A stretch of 64,000 bases of DNA from Aureimonas sp. ME7 (GTDB lineage Bacteria; Pseudomonadota; Alphaproteobacteria; Rhizobiales; Rhizobiaceae), in NCBI RefSeq assembly GCF_903970965.1, contig NZ_CAJCKW010000003.1:124001-188000 (forward strand), given 5' to 3'. Both the position numbers and the translations under genes were made by a program. This document shows, piece after piece, positions 15,905 to 24,365 of the stretch; position 1 is the first letter of the stretch, and the number at the start of each line of letters is the position of its first letter. The notes below the pieces were generated by a model. The model was not told the origin of the DNA. It was given only the letters and a program-made list of their open reading frames with translations, and did not search any database.

Positions 15905-17524
15905 ATGATCGCTTCCCACTCCCGCATGGCCAGCGTTTCGCGCCTCGCCCTTCTGACCCTGGGGCTGGCGCTCGGCGGGCAGGGGGCTTCGGCTCAAGGG
16001 GTGATCGCTCCGCCGTCCGAGGGGCAGCCGATCGCGCCGCAGCCGCCGCGCAGCGAAACCGTCAACCCCTCGGCACCCGGCGTTCCCCCGTCGCCCGCGC
16101 CAGGGTCCGCGCAGCCGCGCATGCAGGGACCGGCTTCCGTCGCCGATCTCGCGGACCGGCTGCTCGGGGCCGTGGTCAATATTTCCACCTCGCAGAAGGT
16201 CGAGGGCGGGCAGGCGCAGCCGACACCCCCCTTGAGCGCGCCGGAAGGCTCTCCGCTTCAGGAGTTCTTCGACGATCTCCTGAAGGGGGGCGAGGGCGAC
16301 GGCTCCAACCGCGTCCAGTCGCTGGGCTCGGGTTTCGTGATCGATCCCGCCGGCATCGTCATCACCAATAACCACGTGATTGCGGACGCCGACGAGATCA
16401 CCGTCAACTTCGCCGACGGGAGCCAGCTCGACGCGACCGTGGTCGGCATCGACCCGAAGACCGATATCGCGGTCCTGAAGGTCGAGCCGGAAGCGCCGCT
16501 GGCCGCCGTCGAGTTCGGCGACAGCGAACATGTGCGCATCGGCGACTGGGTGATGGCGATCGGCAACCCGTTCGGCCTCGGCGGGTCGGTCACGGTCGGC
16601 ATCGTTTCGGCGCGCGGGCGCAACATCAACGCCGGGCCCTACGACAACTTCATCCAGACCGATGCCGCGATCAACCGGGGCAATTCCGGCGGTCCGCTGT
16701 TCGACATGTACGGCCGGGTCATCGGCATCAACACGGCGATCATCTCGCCCACCGGCGGCTCGATCGGCATCGGTTTCGCCATTCCCTCGCTTCTGGCCGA
16801 AAGCGTCGTCGGGCAGCTGCGCGAATTCGGCGAAACGCGGCGCGGCTGGCTCGGCATCCGCCTTCAGGAGGTGACCGACGAGATCGCCGACGGCTTGGGC
16901 CTGCCGAACGCCAAGGGCGCGCTGGTCATGGGGGTCGTGCCGGACGGTCCGTCCGATACGGGGCAGATCGAGATCGGCGACGTGATCACCCGCTTCGACG
17001 GGCGCGAGATCGCGACCTCGCGCGATCTGCCGCGCATCGTCGCCGAAACGGAAGTCGGCAAGCGCGTGGTGCTCGATATCCTGCGCAAGGAGAACCTGGA
17101 CACCCCGGCACGCCCCGTGAAGGTCGAGATCACGCTCGGCCGGCTGGAGGACAGCGAGGAAGCGGAACCCGACGAGGACGATACGCCGGAGCAAGGCGAA
17201 GCGAACGCACCGGCGGAAACCGCGCCCGCGCCGCTTCTCGGGCTTCAGCTATCGGATATCAGCGACGAATCGCGCAAGCGCTTCGACCTCGCCGACGGGC
17301 TGACCGGCGTCGTCGTCACCGAGGTGGCGCCGAGCTCGGCCGCCGGCGACAAGGGCATCGAAGCGGGCACGGTGATCAAGGAAATCGGACAGGAAGCGGT
17401 GAAGGACGCTGCCGACGCGCGCGAAAAGCTCGCTAAGCTGAAGGCCGACGGCCGGCGCAACGCGCTCCTGCTGCTCGCCGACCGCGCCGGCGACCTGCGC
17501 TTCGTGGTGGTGCCGATCGACTAG
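15905..17524 (+). CDS. degP: DegP/Do-family periplasmic serine endoprotease
   Basis: 539 residues. A trypsin-like protease/chaperone that degrades misfolded envelope proteins. A signal peptide covers about residues 1-31 (RLALLTLGLALGGQGASAQ). After a Pro-rich stretch comes the protease domain with catalytic His157 (TNNHVIADA), Asp187 (KTDIAVLKV) and Ser261 (NRGNSGGPLFD). Two PDZ domains follow, the first beginning near RRGWLGIRLQEV and the second near LLGLQLSDI, separated by an acidic linker of about 40 residues. The ATG at 15905 (GAGG upstream) is preferred to one at 15851 because it places the signal peptide at the N-terminus. The gene lies downstream of hflKC, as in many Hyphomicrobiales. 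Confidence 0.94.
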   Translation: MIASHSRMASVSRLALLTLGLALGGQGASAQGVIAPPSEGQPIAPQPPRSETVNPSAPGVPPSPAPGSAQPRMQGPASVADLADRLLGAVVNISTSQKVEGGQAQPTPPLSAPEGSPLQEFFDDLLKGGEGDGSNRVQSLGSGFVIDPAGIVITNNHVIADADEITVNFADGSQLDATVVGIDPKTDIAVLKVEPEAPLAAVEFGDSEHVRIGDWVMAIGNPFGLGGSVTVGIVSARGRNINAGPYDNFIQTDAAINRGNSGGPLFDMYGRVIGINTAIISPTGGSIGIGFAIPSLLAESVVGQLREFGETRRGWLGIRLQEVTDEIADGLGLPNAKGALVMGVVPDGPSDTGQIEIGDVITRFDGREIATSRDLPRIVAETEVGKRVVLDILRKENLDTPARPVKVEITLGRLEDSEEAEPDEDDTPEQGEANAPAETAPAPLLGLQLSDISDESRKRFDLADGLTGVVVTEVAPSSAAGDKGIEAGTVIKEIGQEAVKDAADAREKLAKLKADGRRNALLLLADRAGDLRFVVVPID

Positions 17525-18075
17525 GCGCCGCGCCACGCCTCGGCCGTGATGGCGTAGAGGCTGTGGCGGCGAAGCTCGGGATGCGTCTCGGCCGACACCT
17601 TCGGATGGTCGAACGTATCGCGAAGACGCATGCCGAGGCGCAGCATCACGGCTTCCGACGCGCGATTTTCGACGACGCACTGGGCGACGATCTCTGCCAG
17701 GTCCAATCGTTCGAACCCATAGGCAAGACACGCCCGAGCGCCCTCCGTCGCATAGCCGAAGCCCTCCGCTTCCGGCACGAGGCGCCAGCCGATCTGAACC
17801 GCCGGCGCGAAGGGATAGGCGTCCTCGACGATCGGCGACAGGCCAATCGTTCCGATCACCGCGCCGTCCGTGCGCCGTTCGGCGGCCAGAAAGCTCATGC
17901 GGTTTTCGTCGAGACCAGCGTTCCAGCGATCCATCGCAGCATCGGCTTCCGCGCGCGGCAGACGCTTGTCGAAGAAGCGCATGATGGTGGGATCGGCGTT
18001 GAGGCGATGGAAGATGGGCTGATCCGCCTCGCGCCAGCGACGAAGGATCAGGCGTTCCGTCGCCAGACCATCCAT
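17521..18075 (-). CDS. GNAT-family N-acetyltransferase (RimJ/RimL type)
   Basis: 184 residues. The N-terminal LATERLILRRWREADQPIF and the later FGYATEGARACLAYGFERL segment (acetyl-CoA binding, with the Gly-rich turn) are typical of RimJ/RimL-like acetyltransferases that modify N-terminal amines or small amines. The substrate cannot be told. The ATG at 18075 shares one base with the serB stop (TGATG), so it is coupled to serB. Its TAG stop overlaps the degP TAG on the other strand within a palindromic CTAG, so the two convergent genes share three bases. Confidence 0.85.
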   Translation of the reverse strand: MDGLATERLILRRWREADQPIFHRLNADPTIMRFFDKRLPRAEADAAMDRWNAGLDENRMSFLAAERRTDGAVIGTIGLSPIVEDAYPFAPAVQIGWRLVPEAEGFGYATEGARACLAYGFERLDLAEIVAQCVVENRASEAVMLRLGMRLRDTFDHPKVSAETHPELRRHSLYAITAEAWRGA

Positions 18076-18956
18076 CAGCCGACGAATTCGCCGGCCCGAT
18101 AGCCCTGAATGAAGAGGAGAGCGGTGAGGTCGCCGTGGTCGATCCGGTGCGGCGCCTTGGCGGCCACCGCGGGCTTGGCATGAATCGCGACGCCGGTGCC
18201 CGCCGCCAGGATCATCGGCAGGTCGTTGGCGCCGTCGCCGACCGCGATCGCTTGATCCGGCGTGACGCCGAGGCGGCCTGCGATCTCGCGCAGGGCGGCG
18301 AGCTTGGCCTCGGCTCCGAGGATCGGCTCCGCCACCGTGCCGCTCAAGCGGTCGCCCGATACGTTCAGGACATTGGCGCGGTTTTCGGCAAAGCCGAGTT
18401 TCTCCGCGATCACCGTGGTGAAGGCGGTGAAGCCGCCGGACACGAGCGCCGTATGGGCGCCGTTCGCGTTCATCGTGCGCACCAGCGTGGAGCCGCCGTC
18501 GGCGAGCGTGATGTGATGGGCGATCACATCCGCGATCGTGGAAACGGGCAGATCCCTCAGAAGGGCGACGCGCTCGCGCAGCGCCGGCTCGAAGGCGATC
18601 TCGCCGTTCATCGCGCGCGCGGTGATCGCCGCCACCTGATCCTTGATGCCGATCGCGGCGGCCAGTTCGTCGATGCACTCCTCGTCGATCATGGTGGAAT
18701 CCATGTCGGCCAGGAGAATCCGCTTGCGACGCCCCTCCGCCTCCTGCACCACGCAATCGACGCTCTCGTCGAGGGCGAGGCGGCGCAGGCGCTCCATCGT
18801 GGCGGCGGACGGCTTCTCGCGGGTGACGAGATCGCAGGCGACGTCATGCTCCAGCCAGACGGTCTCGGCCTCGCCGATCTCGTCTGCGGTGGCTTCCGCC
18901 AAGGTGCGGGAAACGCGAGGGTCCTGACGCGCCGACAGAAGGGTGACCACGAACAT
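18075..18956 (-). CDS. serB: Phosphoserine phosphatase
   Basis: 293 residues. Last step of serine synthesis: hydrolysis of phosphoserine. The HAD motif I is LLADMDSTMIDEE (DxDST) near residue 85, motif II is HTALVSGGFTAFT, and motif IV is AVGDGANDLPMI. The first 75 residues are the ACT-like N-terminal region seen in alphaproteobacterial SerB. The ATG at 18956 is only 17 bp from the divergent miaA start, so its promoter must lie within or overlap the miaA coding region. It is followed by the GNAT gene with a one-base overlap. Confidence 0.96.
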   Translation of the reverse strand: MFVVTLLSARQDPRVSRTLAEATADEIGEAETVWLEHDVACDLVTREKPSAATMERLRRLALDESVDCVVQEAEGRRKRILLADMDSTMIDEECIDELAAAIGIKDQVAAITARAMNGEIAFEPALRERVALLRDLPVSTIADVIAHHITLADGGSTLVRTMNANGAHTALVSGGFTAFTTVIAEKLGFAENRANVLNVSGDRLSGTVAEPILGAEAKLAALREIAGRLGVTPDQAIAVGDGANDLPMILAAGTGVAIHAKPAVAAKAPHRIDHGDLTALLFIQGYRAGEFVG

Positions 18957-18973
18957 GGAAGAGCCGACCTGAC

Positions 18974-19903
18974 ATGGAGAAACCGACGGCGATCCTGATA
19001 GCCGGGCCGACCGCGAGCGGCAAGTCGGCGCTGGCCGTACGCTTGGCGGCGCAGGTCGGCGGGGTCGTGGTCAACGCCGATTCCATGCAGGTTTTCGACG
19101 GCCTGCGCATCCTGAGCGCTAGACCGACCAAAGCGGAGATGGGCGGTGTGGAGCATCGTCTCTATGGCCATGTGGATCCGGCCGCATCCTATTCCGCCGG
19201 TGCCTGGGCGCGGGAGGTGGAGCCGCTTCTGCGCGAGCTTTTCGATCGCGGCAAGGTGGCGGTCTTTTGCGGCGGCACGGGGCTCTACTTCAAGGCGCTG
19301 CTCGGCGGCCTTGACGACCTGCCGGAGATCCCCGATGCGATCCGCCGTCGCTGGCGCGGGCGCGGCGCGACCGAGCCGCCGGAGGTGCTGCATGCGGAAC
19401 TCGCGCGGCGCGACCCGGCCGCTGGCGCTACGATCCGCCCGAGCGACCCGTTGCGCATTGTGCGCGCGCTGGAACTTGTGGAGACGACGGGGCGGCCGTT
19501 GGGCGAGCTGCGCGGCGGCAAGGGGCGGGCATTGATCGATCCGGCGGGCGCCTGCAAGCTCGTGCTGACGCCCGATCGCGCCGTTTTGCGCGAGCGCATC
19601 TCCCGCCGCTTCGACATGATGCTGGCGGATGGAGCCCTGGCGGAGGCCAGAGCCTTCGCGGCGCGCGGCGAGATAGCGCTCGAAGGGCTCGCCGGTCAGG
19701 CGATCGGCCTTCGCGAGCTTCTGGCGCACGGTGAAGGGAAGCTGACGCTGAACGAGGCGCGCGACCTCGCCGTGACGCGCAGCCGGCAATATGCCAAGCG
19801 CCAGGAAACCTGGTTCCGCAACCAGTTCGGTGACGACTGGCTGCGCGTGGAGAATGCCGAGGCGGTGGACCTCGATCGGCTAGCCGGGGAACCGCGTCGC
19901 TGA
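18974..19903 (+). CDS. miaA: tRNA dimethylallyltransferase
   Basis: 309 residues. It adds a dimethylallyl group to A37 of tRNAs that read UNN codons. The P-loop GPTASGKSALAVRLA is at residues 11-25, followed by VVNADSMQVFDGLRILSARPT (substrate-binding DSxQ motif), AVFCGGTGLYFKALLGG, and the C-terminal SRQYAKRQETWFRNQ signature. The length is normal for alphaproteobacteria. The start ATG lies 17 bp from the divergent serB, so the promoter is expected inside serB. The next gene on this strand starts 48 bp downstream. Confidence 0.97.
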   Translation: MEKPTAILIAGPTASGKSALAVRLAAQVGGVVVNADSMQVFDGLRILSARPTKAEMGGVEHRLYGHVDPAASYSAGAWAREVEPLLRELFDRGKVAVFCGGTGLYFKALLGGLDDLPEIPDAIRRRWRGRGATEPPEVLHAELARRDPAAGATIRPSDPLRIVRALELVETTGRPLGELRGGKGRALIDPAGACKLVLTPDRAVLRERISRRFDMMLADGALAEARAFAARGEIALEGLAGQAIGLRELLAHGEGKLTLNEARDLAVTRSRQYAKRQETWFRNQFGDDWLRVENAEAVDLDRLAGEPRR

Positions 19904-19951
19904 TCGACCCGTTCCCCGGCGGCAAGATCCAAACCCGCTGCCGGAGAGCCC

Positions 19952-20794
19952 ATGTCCTCGACGCCGATCCCCGTTCGCGACCATCGCGACGCCATCGAGA
20001 AAGGCGCCCGGCTCGGCTATCTCGCGCGGGCGGCCGTGTTCATCGTCATCGGCTATTTCGCCTTCCGCACCGCCTTTGCCGGCGGTGGAACCTTGAGCGA
20101 GGAGGAGGCGATCTCGCGCATCGTCGGCTCGCCCTTCGGTAGCGTGATGCTCGTGCTTCTGGTGATCGCTCTGCCCTTGTTCTCGTTCTGGCGCTTCCTC
20201 CAGGCGATCCTGGATGCCGATGGTTACGGTTCGGACGCCAAGGGACTGGCGGTGCGGGCCGGGCGGTTGGCCTCGGGCTTCGCCTATCTCGGTCTGGCGC
20301 TCTATGCCGGCTCGCTCCTGTTCGGCGTATCCACCGGTGGAGGGGAAGGCGGCTCCAGTATTCTCGATCGCTGGGCGCCGCTGTTTGGGCCCTGGTTCAC
20401 CATCCCCGCCGGCCTCGTGATGCTGGGCGTCGCCGCCTCGCAGGCCAAGAAGGCCTGGAGCGGCGACTTCCTGCGTTTCCTGTCGCTGCCGGCCCGGCAC
20501 GAGCGGTGGATGACGGCGGTGTGCCGCTTCGGCCTGGTGGCGCGGGGCCTCGTGTTTCTGGCGCTCGCGTTTCTCCTGTTCACCGGCGCATCGCGCTGGT
20601 CGGCTGACCATATGCCGGGGCTAGAGGATGCGCTGACGGCGATCGGCTCCTGGCCCTACGGCTGGCTGCTCCTGTCCGCGACGGGGCTCGGCCTCGTCGC
20701 CTTCGGCGTCTACGCGCTGATCCTGTCACGCTACGGGCATATTCGCTCGCCCGATCTCGACCCGTCCGCAGCGCTGGCGCGGATGAAGGGGTGA
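19952..20794 (+). CDS. DUF1206 membrane protein
   Basis: 280 residues with six predicted membrane segments arranged as three similar pairs: ARLGYLARAAVFIVIGYFAF with a second helix at PFGSVMLVLLVIALPLFSFW; RAGRLASGFAYLGLALYAGS with a partner; and CRFGLVARGLVFLALAFLLF with a partner. This triplication with the G-x-x-A/R-G pattern is characteristic of DUF1206, a family without an assigned function found in Proteobacteria and Actinobacteria. It probably sits in the inner membrane. It is 48 bp downstream of miaA, with no obvious functional link. Confidence 0.88.
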   Translation: MSSTPIPVRDHRDAIEKGARLGYLARAAVFIVIGYFAFRTAFAGGGTLSEEEAISRIVGSPFGSVMLVLLVIALPLFSFWRFLQAILDADGYGSDAKGLAVRAGRLASGFAYLGLALYAGSLLFGVSTGGGEGGSSILDRWAPLFGPWFTIPAGLVMLGVAASQAKKAWSGDFLRFLSLPARHERWMTAVCRFGLVARGLVFLALAFLLFTGASRWSADHMPGLEDALTAIGSWPYGWLLLSATGLGLVAFGVYALILSRYGHIRSPDLDPSAALARMKG

Positions 20795-20871
20795 TGCGCG
20801 CCGGTTGACGCGCCTTGCGCGTGGAGGATACCCGTCGAACCATCGTTCCAAACGCAAGGTGGTTACCCGTG

Positions 20872-21648
20872 ATGGTTGTTCTGCGCACCCTCCTCGTATC
20901 GGCGCTCCTGACGGCGAGCTCGCTCGCGCAGGCTGCGGACCCGCAAAGCCGCCTCGACGACGTTGTCGCGCGCAAGGTTTTGAACGTCTGCGCCACCGGC
21001 GACTACCGCCCCTTCTCCTATCGCGAGGGTGACAGCGGCGAGTTTTCAGGCATCGACATCGATCTCGCGCGCTCGCTGGCGAAATCGCTGGATGCCGAGC
21101 CTGTCTTCGTCGCGACGAAATGGTCGGACCTCCTCGCCGATTTCAAAACGAAATGCGACGTCGCCCTGTCCGGCATCTCGGTGACGCTCGCGCGCCAGCG
21201 CGAGGTCGGCTTCAGCCAGCCCTATCTCGTCAACGGCAAGGCGCCGATCGCGCGCTGCGAGGATGAGGGCAAGTACGACAGCGTCGCCAAGATCAACCAG
21301 CCCGGCACCCGCGTCGTCGTGAACCCCGGCGGCACCAACGAGAAGTTTGCCCGCGCCAGTTTCGACAAGGCCGAGATTTCACTGTTTCCCGACAACCGCA
21401 CGATCTTTCGCGAGATCCTGGAGGGCCGGGCCGACGTGATGGTGGCCGAATCGGTGGAGGTGAAGCTTCAGGAAAAGCTGCATCCGGGCCTGTGCGCGAT
21501 CAACCCGGACGAACCCCTACAATACGGCGAGATGGGCATCATGCTGCCGCGCGGCGACGAGGCGTTCAAGGCCTATGTCGACCAATGGTTGCACCTGGCC
21601 AAGGCCACCGGCGAGTTCGCCGGCATTGTCGACGCCAACATGAAATGA
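20872..21648 (+). CDS. Periplasmic cyclohexadienyl (arogenate/prephenate) dehydratase-like protein
   Basis: 258 residues. A signal peptide at about 1-21 (VVLRTLLVSALLTASSLAQA) is followed by a solute-binding-protein fold. The stretch VLNVCATGDYRPFSY, then GIDIDLARSLAKSLDAEPVF, SGISVTLARQREVGFSQPY and the KAPIARCED segment closely resembles PheC of Pseudomonas, which is a catalytic member of this fold making phenylpyruvate or phenylalanine in the periplasm. An amino-acid-binding role cannot be excluded without structure-based checking. The ATG at 20872 has AAGGTGG upstream and gives a proper signal peptide. No ABC permease or ATPase gene is adjacent, which favours the enzyme over the transporter reading. 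Confidence 0.75.
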   Translation: MVVLRTLLVSALLTASSLAQAADPQSRLDDVVARKVLNVCATGDYRPFSYREGDSGEFSGIDIDLARSLAKSLDAEPVFVATKWSDLLADFKTKCDVALSGISVTLARQREVGFSQPYLVNGKAPIARCEDEGKYDSVAKINQPGTRVVVNPGGTNEKFARASFDKAEISLFPDNRTIFREILEGRADVMVAESVEVKLQEKLHPGLCAINPDEPLQYGEMGIMLPRGDEAFKAYVDQWLHLAKATGEFAGIVDANMK

Positions 21649-21669
21649 GGCATTGGGCGAATTGAGCGG

Positions 21670-21698
21670 TTGACGGGGTGGGGGGACGCGACTAGTCT
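21670..21698 (+). promoter_or_regulatory. Promoter of the ilv leader
   Basis: TTGACG (21670-21675) and TAGTCT (21693-21698) are separated by 17 bp, a good sigma-70 arrangement. The predicted start point, about 21705, is practically at the ATG of the leader peptide (21707). Confidence 0.6.
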
Positions 21699-21706
21699 CC
21701 CGCCCC

Positions 21707-21760
21707 ATGACGAAGAACACGCTCCTTATCGTACGAATGCGCACACGCGAGGCGGTCTGA
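21707..21760 (+). CDS. ilv operon leader peptide (17 residues, LLIV run)
   Basis: The frame encodes MTKNTLLIVRMRTREAV and ends at TGA 21758-21760. The consecutive Leu-Leu-Ile-Val codons are the three end products of the downstream pathway, as in known branched-chain attenuators. There is no Shine-Dalgarno sequence, and the promoter places the transcript start next to the ATG, so translation may be leaderless. The reading frame ends inside the left part of a long stem (21738-21790) that precedes the terminator. Confidence 0.7.
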   Translation: MTKNTLLIVRMRTREAV

Positions 21761-21818
21761 CGACCGTCCGGCTCCAGCCACGTGTGCGCAAACCAAGGCC
21801 CCTCGAAGGGCCTTTTTT
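21738..21818 (+). promoter_or_regulatory. Transcription attenuator of ilvI-ilvH
   Basis: A perfect 10-bp stem pairs TGCGCACACG (21738-21747) with CGTGTGCGCA (21781-21790), with a smaller inner stem CGGTC/GACCG. Four bases later a terminator follows: AAGGCCC/GGGCCTT (21795-21814) and a run of six T. Together with the LLIV leader this is the layout of ribosome-mediated attenuation: a ribosome delayed at 21722-21733 would cover the left arm of the first stem. The exact antiterminator pairing is not obvious by eye; CGAGG near 21748 could pair with CCTCG at 21801-21805. Confidence 0.75.
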
Positions 21819-21892
21819 ATTGCCCGAATTTCCCTGGAAACGAAGCCCCGAGCGAACCGCTCCAAAGCATCAAGAACCGAGCAGGCGACCCC

Positions 21893-23686
21893 ATGACCGC
21901 AACGACGATCGATAGCTCCATCCGCCAGATGACCGGCGCCCAGATGGTGGTTCAGGCGATGAAGGACCATGGCGTCGAGCATCTCTTCGGCTATCCCGGC
22001 GGCGCGGTTCTTCCGATCTACGATGCCCTGTTCCAGCAGGACGCGGTCCAGCACATCCTGGTGCGCCACGAGCAGGGCGCCGGCCACGCGGCGGAGGGCT
22101 ATGCCCGCTCCACCGGCAAGCCCGGCGTGATGCTGGTGACGTCCGGCCCCGGCGCCACCAACGCGGTGACCCCGTTGCAGGACGCGTTGATGGACTCGAT
22201 CCCGCTCGTCTGCATCAGCGGGCAGGTGCCGACCACCCTGATCGGCTCGGACGCCTTCCAGGAATGCGACACGGTCGGCATCACGCGCCCCTGCACCAAG
22301 CACAATTGGCTGGTCAAAAGCGTTGAGGATCTCGCCGAGATCCTCCATGAGGCGTTCCATGTGGCGACCTCGGGGCGTCCCGGTCCCGTCGTCGTCGATA
22401 TCCCGAAGGACGTCCAGTTCGCTACGGGCACCTATACGCCCCCGTCCCAGTCGCGCGCCAAGCAGCGCTATGCGCCCAAGCTCGACGCCGATCCCGGCCG
22501 CATCCGCGCGGCGGTGGAACTGATCGCCTCGGCCAAGCGCCCGGTGCTCTATACCGGCGGCGGCGTGATCAATTCCGGGCCGGAAGCCTCGCGCCTCCTG
22601 CGCGAGTTCGTCGAGATGACCGGCTTTCCGATCACCTCGACCTTGATGGGCCTCGGCGCATATCCCGCGAGCGGCGAGAACTGGCTCGGCATGCTCGGCA
22701 TGCACGGCACCTACGAAGCCAACCTCGCGATGCACGGCTGTGACGTGATGGTGTGCATCGGCGCGCGCTTCGATGACCGGATCACCGGGCGCCTCGACGC
22801 GTTCTCGCCGAACTCCAAGAAGATCCACATCGACATCGACCCGTCCTCGATCAACAAGAACGTGCGCGTCGATCTGCCGATCATCGGCGACGTGGCGCAT
22901 GTGCTGGAGGCGATGATCGGCGTCTGGCGCGAAACGAGCGCGAAGGTGGACGCCGAGGCGCTCAGCCTCTGGAAGGACCAGATCGCCGGCTGGAAGGCGA
23001 GGAACTGCCTCGCCTATCGCCAGGAGGGCGACGTCATCCTGCCCCAGCATGCGGTGAAGCGCCTCTATGAGCTGACCAGAGACCGCAAGACCTTCATCAC
23101 CACGGAGGTCGGCCAGCACCAGATGTGGGCGGCGCAGTTCTACGGCTTCGAGGAGCCGAACCGCTGGATGACCTCTGGCGGGCTCGGCACGATGGGCTAC
23201 GGCCTGCCGGCGGCGGTCGGCGTCCAGATCGCGCATCCGGACGCACTCGTCATCGACATCGCGGGCGACGCCTCGATCCAGATGATGACGCAGGAGCTCT
23301 CCACCGCCGTCCAGCACGGTGCCCCGGTCAAGGTGTTCATCCTGAACAACCAGTACATGGGCATGGTGCGCCAGTGGCAGCAGCTTCTCCACGGCAACCG
23401 CCTGTCGCACTCCTATTCGGAGGCCATGCCGGACTTCGTGAAGCTCGCCGAGGCCTATGGCGGCGTCGGTCTGCGCGTCGAGAAGGCGGGGGATCTCGAC
23501 GCCGGTATCCGCGAGATGATCGCGGTGGACCGCCCGGTGATCTTCGATTGCTGCGTCGCCAACCTGACGAACTGCTTCCCGATGATCCCCTCCGGCAAGG
23601 CGCACAACGAGATCCTGCTGCCCGACGAGGCGAGCGACGAGGCGGTCGCCAATGCCATCGACGCCAAGGGCAAGGCGCTGGTCTAA
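21893..23686 (+). CDS. ilvI: Acetolactate synthase, large (catalytic) subunit
   Basis: 597 residues. ThDP-dependent condensation of pyruvate to acetolactate (valine/leucine) or with 2-oxobutyrate (isoleucine). Conserved parts: GYPGGAVLPIYDAL, the ThDP-activating Glu in LVRHEQGAGHAAEGYARSTG, GARFDDRITG, and the Mg/ThDP motif GDASIQMMTQELSTAVQ..FILNNQYMGMVRQWQ. The ATG at 21893 is chosen because it follows the attenuator and gives a normal N-terminus; an upstream in-frame extension would overlap the terminator. It is followed by the regulatory subunit after 65 bp. The gene is also called ilvB in many alphaproteobacteria. Confidence 0.97.
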   Translation: MTATTIDSSIRQMTGAQMVVQAMKDHGVEHLFGYPGGAVLPIYDALFQQDAVQHILVRHEQGAGHAAEGYARSTGKPGVMLVTSGPGATNAVTPLQDALMDSIPLVCISGQVPTTLIGSDAFQECDTVGITRPCTKHNWLVKSVEDLAEILHEAFHVATSGRPGPVVVDIPKDVQFATGTYTPPSQSRAKQRYAPKLDADPGRIRAAVELIASAKRPVLYTGGGVINSGPEASRLLREFVEMTGFPITSTLMGLGAYPASGENWLGMLGMHGTYEANLAMHGCDVMVCIGARFDDRITGRLDAFSPNSKKIHIDIDPSSINKNVRVDLPIIGDVAHVLEAMIGVWRETSAKVDAEALSLWKDQIAGWKARNCLAYRQEGDVILPQHAVKRLYELTRDRKTFITTEVGQHQMWAAQFYGFEEPNRWMTSGGLGTMGYGLPAAVGVQIAHPDALVIDIAGDASIQMMTQELSTAVQHGAPVKVFILNNQYMGMVRQWQQLLHGNRLSHSYSEAMPDFVKLAEAYGGVGLRVEKAGDLDAGIREMIAVDRPVIFDCCVANLTNCFPMIPSGKAHNEILLPDEASDEAVANAIDAKGKALV

Positions 23687-23751
23687 GCGCTTACGGCGGG
23701 GCATAAGCTCCGCCGGCCCATTCCCCCTCCGATCCGCATCCGAGACCCGTC

Positions 23752-24333
23752 ATGAACCTACCCGTCCAGCCGCCCGCGTCCGCCTACTTCATTTCCGACG
23801 AGAAGCCGCCGATCGAGGCGCGCACCTTGTCGATCGTGGTGGACAACGAGCCGGGCGTCCTGGCGCGCGTCATCGGCCTGTTCTCGGGGCGGGGCTACAA
23901 CATCGAGAGCCTCACGGTTTCCGAGACCGACCACACCAAGCACCTGTCGCGCATCACCGTGGTGACGCGCGGCGCGCCGGGCGTGATCGCGCAGGTGAAG
24001 AGCCAGCTCGACCGGATCGTGCCGGTGCACCGGGTGGTGGACCTGACCAAGGCGGCGACGGGCCAGGGCGAGGACGGGCCGATCGAGCGCGAGCTGGCGC
24101 TCGTGAAGGTCGCAGGGAGCGGCGACGACCGCGTCGAGGCGCTTCGGCTCGCCGACGTGTTTCGGGCCAAGGTGGTGGATTCCACCACCGATCACTTCGT
24201 GTTCGAGATCACCGGCAAGACGTCGAAGATCGAGAAGTTCATCCAGATCATGGCCCCTCTCGGCCTCGTCGAGGTGTGCCGCACGGGCGTCGCCGCCATG
24301 AGCCGCGGCAAGGACCCGATCCACGAGCTCTAG
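23752..24333 (+). CDS. ilvH: Acetolactate synthase, small (regulatory) subunit
   Basis: 193 residues. It stimulates the catalytic subunit and confers valine feedback inhibition. An N-terminal ACT domain spans about residues 23-98 (TLSIVVDNEPGVLARVIGLFSGRGYNIESLTV), and the C-terminal half with the VVDSTTDHFVFEITGKTSKI segment completes the IlvH/IlvN fold. The length is slightly above the E. coli IlvH (163) because of a 22-residue N-terminal extension typical of alphaproteobacteria. It is cotranscribed with ilvI under the attenuator. Confidence 0.96.
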   Translation: MNLPVQPPASAYFISDEKPPIEARTLSIVVDNEPGVLARVIGLFSGRGYNIESLTVSETDHTKHLSRITVVTRGAPGVIAQVKSQLDRIVPVHRVVDLTKAATGQGEDGPIERELALVKVAGSGDDRVEALRLADVFRAKVVDSTTDHFVFEITGKTSKIEKFIQIMAPLGLVEVCRTGVAAMSRGKDPIHEL

Positions 24334-24365
24334 GGGCTCGAACATCTTCCGCGAGGAGTCGACCC

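Noticed and set aside
21692-23704. 670-codon antisense frame over ilvI
   Set aside because: High-GC antisense shadow; composition (Arg, His, Asp, Val) is typical of mirrored codons.
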